NCBI GenBank assembly: GCA_016783865.1
Contig: JADHVS010000090.1
Span: forward strand, 1-16,728
DNA length: 16,728 nucleotides
Reading direction: 5' to 3'
Source of the DNA: Bacteroidales bacterium
Lineage (GTDB): Bacteria; Bacteroidota; Bacteroidia; Bacteroidales; SM23-62
Part shown: positions 14,843 through 16,728 of the stretch, piece by piece
Position numbering within the stretch: position 1 is the first letter of the stretch
Layout of the letters: each line of letters begins with the position of its first letter
Program-made: the position numbers and the translations under genes
The notes under the pieces: model-generated
Databases searched by the model: none
Told to the model about the DNA's origin: nothing
The model's input: the letters and a program-made list of their open reading frames with translations, nothing else

Positions 14843-14862
14843 AATTAATTTTTGAGCAATGC
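14843..14862 (-). repeat. Right terminal inverted repeat
   Basis: Complementary to 12992-13011 at 14 of 20 positions. It contains an outward-facing ATG at 14859-14861 that is in frame with the distal ABC fragment. Confidence 0.6.
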
Positions 14863-16157
14863 CTAAGTCGAGAACAATAGCACTCTTTAATGAAGTGGAT
14901 CTTCCTGATGCAGCCAGGATCATCCACAAATATCCTCATGAATTATCCGGGGGGCAACGACAGCAGGTGATGATCGCCATGGCCCTTGCAGGAGATCCTC
15001 AACTATTGATTGCCGATGAACCAACTACAGCCCTGGATGTAACCATTCAGAAAAATATATTACAATTACTGAATAAGATCCGGAAAAACAGGTCCATGGG
15101 AATATTGTTTATTTCTCATGACCTGGGAGTAATTAAAAAAGTATCGGACCAGGTTGTAGTGATGTATCAGGGAAAGATAATCGAATCAGGATCTGCCCAT
15201 CATGTTTTAAACTCCCCTAAAGAGGCCTATACAAAAGGACTAATTGCTTGCAGACCAAAACTTGATTATCAGGAAGACCGGCTTCGTACAGTATCAGATT
15301 TCATGTATCCGGATAAGATAAAGGCCGACCAGAAAAAATCACTGTACACAATCACAAAACCAGATTATGAATCGCCTCCGATCTTTTCTATTCATGAGTT
15401 ATCGGTCCGGTACAAACAAAGAACGGGTATTATATTTTCTGGAAATAAATCATTTACTGCAGTAAACCATTTCAGCTTCCATATTTATCCGGGAGAAACA
15501 CTGGGCTTGATCGGTGAATCGGGCAGTGGGAAATCATCCATCGGAAAAAGTATCATTCAACTGGTTCAATCCTATTCCGGACAAATCGTGTTTCATGGAA
15601 AATCCGTTCAGGGAATGAATGCAAGAGATATGAAAAAATTCCGGAAAAAAGTACAGATGATATTTCAGGATCCCTATTCCTCTCTTAATCCCAGGATAAG
15701 GATCGGTGACGCAATTGCGGAAGGGATGCTTGTTCACCATCTCCACAAAGGAAAGAAGGCACGAACCAAAAAGGTGATGGAACTGCTTGAAAATGTTGGA
15801 CTTCAGTCCAGTCATTATTACAGGTATCCACATGAATTCTCTGGCGGACAGCGTCAACGTATTGGAATTGCCCGTGCGCTTTCAACCGAACCAGAATTAT
15901 TGATCTGCGATGAATCTGTTTCTTCGCTGGATGTTTCAGTCCAGTCCCAGGTATTGAATCTCCTGAACGACCTTAAGGGATTTCTTAAATTAACCTTTCT
16001 GTTTATATCTCATGATCTGGCAGTGGTTAAATATATGTCAGACAGAATTATTGTTATCCGGGATGGAGAATTGATTGAATCGGGAAATACCGAGGAGATA
16101 TATAAAAATCCCGGGGATGACTACACAAAGTCTTTAATTGATGCTATTCTGGACTAG
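14859..16157 (+). pseudogene. ABC transporter ATPase, 3' fragment: end of domain 1 plus complete domain 2
   Basis: The open frame of 432 residues starts at an ATG lying in the insertion sequence end; host coding begins at 14868. The remainder of domain 1 holds the signature LSGGQ (29-33), Walker B LLIADEP (49-55) and the H-loop SHD (86-88), then the oligopeptide-transport C-terminal region (KEAYTKGLIACRP). Domain 2 is whole: Walker A GESGSGKS (219-226), Q-loop Gln270, signature FSGGQRQR (327-334), Walker B LLICDE (347-352) and the H-loop His385. No stop or frameshift is seen, so the gene was probably intact until recently. No permease or binding-protein gene is adjacent. If translated from 14859, domain 2 could fold, but domain 1 would lack Walker A. 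Confidence 0.88.
14863..14867. repeat. Target-site duplication, right copy (CTAAG)
   Basis: Identical to 12987-12991 and in the same codon register of the ABC gene (the last two bases of one codon's ACT plus AAG). Confidence 0.7.
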
Positions 16158-16190
16158 AAATATAATATCCAACAAGGAACATGGATATTT

Positions 16191-16211
16191 GATTTTTGAA
16201 CTTCACAAATC
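16191..16211. terminator. Weak stem-loop between the ABC fragment and the PBP gene
   Basis: GATTTTTG (16191-16198) and CACAAATC (16204-16211) pair at seven of eight positions around a five-base loop. It lies in the 92-bp gap between convergent genes and might serve both strands. It is AT-rich and low in stability. Confidence 0.25.
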
Positions 16212-16249
16212 ATAAATCCCTGTTCTGTGTTCTTCAATCAAATCCACGA

Positions 16250-16728
16250 TTAGTTAAACTCCTCTTCCCACAGCTCATAATTAAAAAACTGATCCAGATT
16301 TTCATTCACCTTACAATCCAGGTTTATGTTGAATCCCGGTGGAGGTTCGAAAAGGTCTTCCTGAAAAATGTTCAGTGTGCTGTCATTATAAACCTTGTCC
16401 ATATAGATGGCCCAGATAGGTAATGCCATGTTGGTTCCGGAACCGAGTGTAAGTTCATCAAAATGAACCGATCTGTCTTCGCCGCCTACCCAAACCCCAC
16501 CGGTAAGTTTTGGCGTTATCCCCATAAACCAGCCATCTGATTGATTTTGAGTGGTCCCCGTTTTACCTCCTATTTCTGCAGTGAAGTTATAGGTATGCCT
16601 CAACCTGAAAGCTGTTCCTCCGTCAACCACACCTTTTAACAGGTTGACCATTAAATAAGCTGTTTTTGCAGAGAGGGCTTCACGCTGGTTGGGTTGGAAT
16701 GTAGCAAGCAGGTTGCCATTTTTATCCT
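16250..16728 (-). CDS. Penicillin-binding protein 1A-type, C-terminal part (partial; continues past the window)
   Basis: About 159 codons are present and the frame stays open to the last base of the window. It is the end of a class A PBP transpeptidase domain: NQREALSAKTAYLMVNLLKG, GTAFRLR, the catalytic KTG box GGKTGTTQNQSDGWF, and MGITPKLTGGVWVGGEDR, all typical of bifunctional peptidoglycan glycosyltransferase/transpeptidases that act at the outer face of the inner membrane. The serine SxxK and SxN motifs and the glycosyltransferase domain lie outside the window. The tail is acidic and ends WEEEFN. It converges with the ABC gene. Confidence 0.9.
   Translation of the reverse strand, partial: DKNGNLLATFQPNQREALSAKTAYLMVNLLKGVVDGGTAFRLRHTYNFTAEIGGKTGTTQNQSDGWFMGITPKLTGGVWVGGEDRSVHFDELTLGSGTNMALPIWAIYMDKVYNDSTLNIFQEDLFEPPPGFNINLDCKVNENLDQFFNYELWEEEFN

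Larger units (their letters stand above)
12992..14862 (+). mobile_element. ISAzo13-like insertion sequence, about 1.87 kb
   Basis: It carries a two-frame DDE transposase (13165-14825) in the same direction as the interrupted gene. The ends are imperfect inverted repeats: GAACAACTCATAATTTAATT at 12992-13011 and its partner at 14843-14862, 14 of 20 matching and best over CTCAnAAnTTAATT. It is flanked by CTAAG. A shorter element (12998-14856, 12 of 14 matching ends, flanked by CAA) is the alternative, but removing it would leave the ABC gene out of frame with an early stop. The leader 13012-13164 is very AT-rich with a promoter and a three-fold 10-bp motif. The DDE triad is intact and the ends are present, so the element may still be active. 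Confidence 0.88.

Noticed and set aside
12995..14859. CAA as a 3-bp target duplication with the element at 12998-14856
   Set aside because: The inner inverted repeats match better (12/14), but excision would leave the ABC gene out of frame with a TAG soon after. The CTAAG pair restores frame and family spacing. Kept only as an alternative.
16652..16728. Possible frameshift in the PBP gene near the window edge
   Set aside because: On careful reverse-complementing, the frame is open to the end and reads DKNGNLLATFQPNQRE, normal for the family.

Overview
The window looks like a chromosomal segment of a Bacteroidota species, probably Bacteroidales-like. The grounds are the gene families present (a DUF4270-type lipoprotein, a glycogen-synthase protein made only of the GT5 N-terminal domain, stand-alone RfaE2), a panC-panD-flippase-rfaE2-radA run that I recall from this phylum, starts without clear Shine-Dalgarno sequences, and Bacteroidota-type -7 boxes (TAnnTTTG) in several upstream regions. 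All assignments come from reading the sequence; no database search was run.

Layout. (1) 1-198 is non-coding: a large nested inverted repeat of dispersed-repeat type (1-132), then a degenerate 7-bp tandem array (162-189). (2) 199-3749, plus strand: three nucleotide-sugar genes (UDP-HexNAc 6-dehydrogenase, galE, rfbB), probably the edge of a capsule or O-antigen locus. (3) 3755-7725, minus strand: a tight operon read as GT5-domain protein > DUF4270 lipoprotein > glmS, converging on rfbB. (4) 7886-12004, plus strand: panC, panD, a flippase-like membrane protein, rfaE2 and radA, divergent from block 3 across a 160-bp region with a -7 box for each direction. (5) 12120-16157, plus strand: a small unassigned gene, then a two-domain peptide-type ABC transporter ATPase gene cut in two by an insertion sequence. 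(6) 16250-16728, minus strand: the C-terminal end of a class A penicillin-binding protein that continues beyond the window.

The most interesting object is the insertion sequence at about 12992-14862. It is ISAzo13-like by its DDE domain. Its transposase lies in two overlapping frames joined at an eight-A run that has the form of a programmed -1 slippage site. The upstream frame carries a long N-terminal extension with a winged-helix look. The leader has a good promoter (TTTG-N20-TACATTTG) whose -7 box is one arm of a 15-bp inverted repeat; the other arm ends on the first base of the transposase start codon. Transcripts begun at the element's own promoter should lack the first arm, whereas read-through transcripts from the interrupted host gene would carry both and could fold around the start. 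This matches the read-through protection known from IS10 and IS50. Removing the element with one copy of a 5-bp CTAAG repeat restores the ABC gene in frame with normal family spacing, so the insertion looks fairly recent.

The rest is largely housekeeping: envelope precursor supply (glmS, rfaE2, the sugar nucleotide genes, the PBP), coenzyme A supply (panC, panD), and recombination repair (radA).
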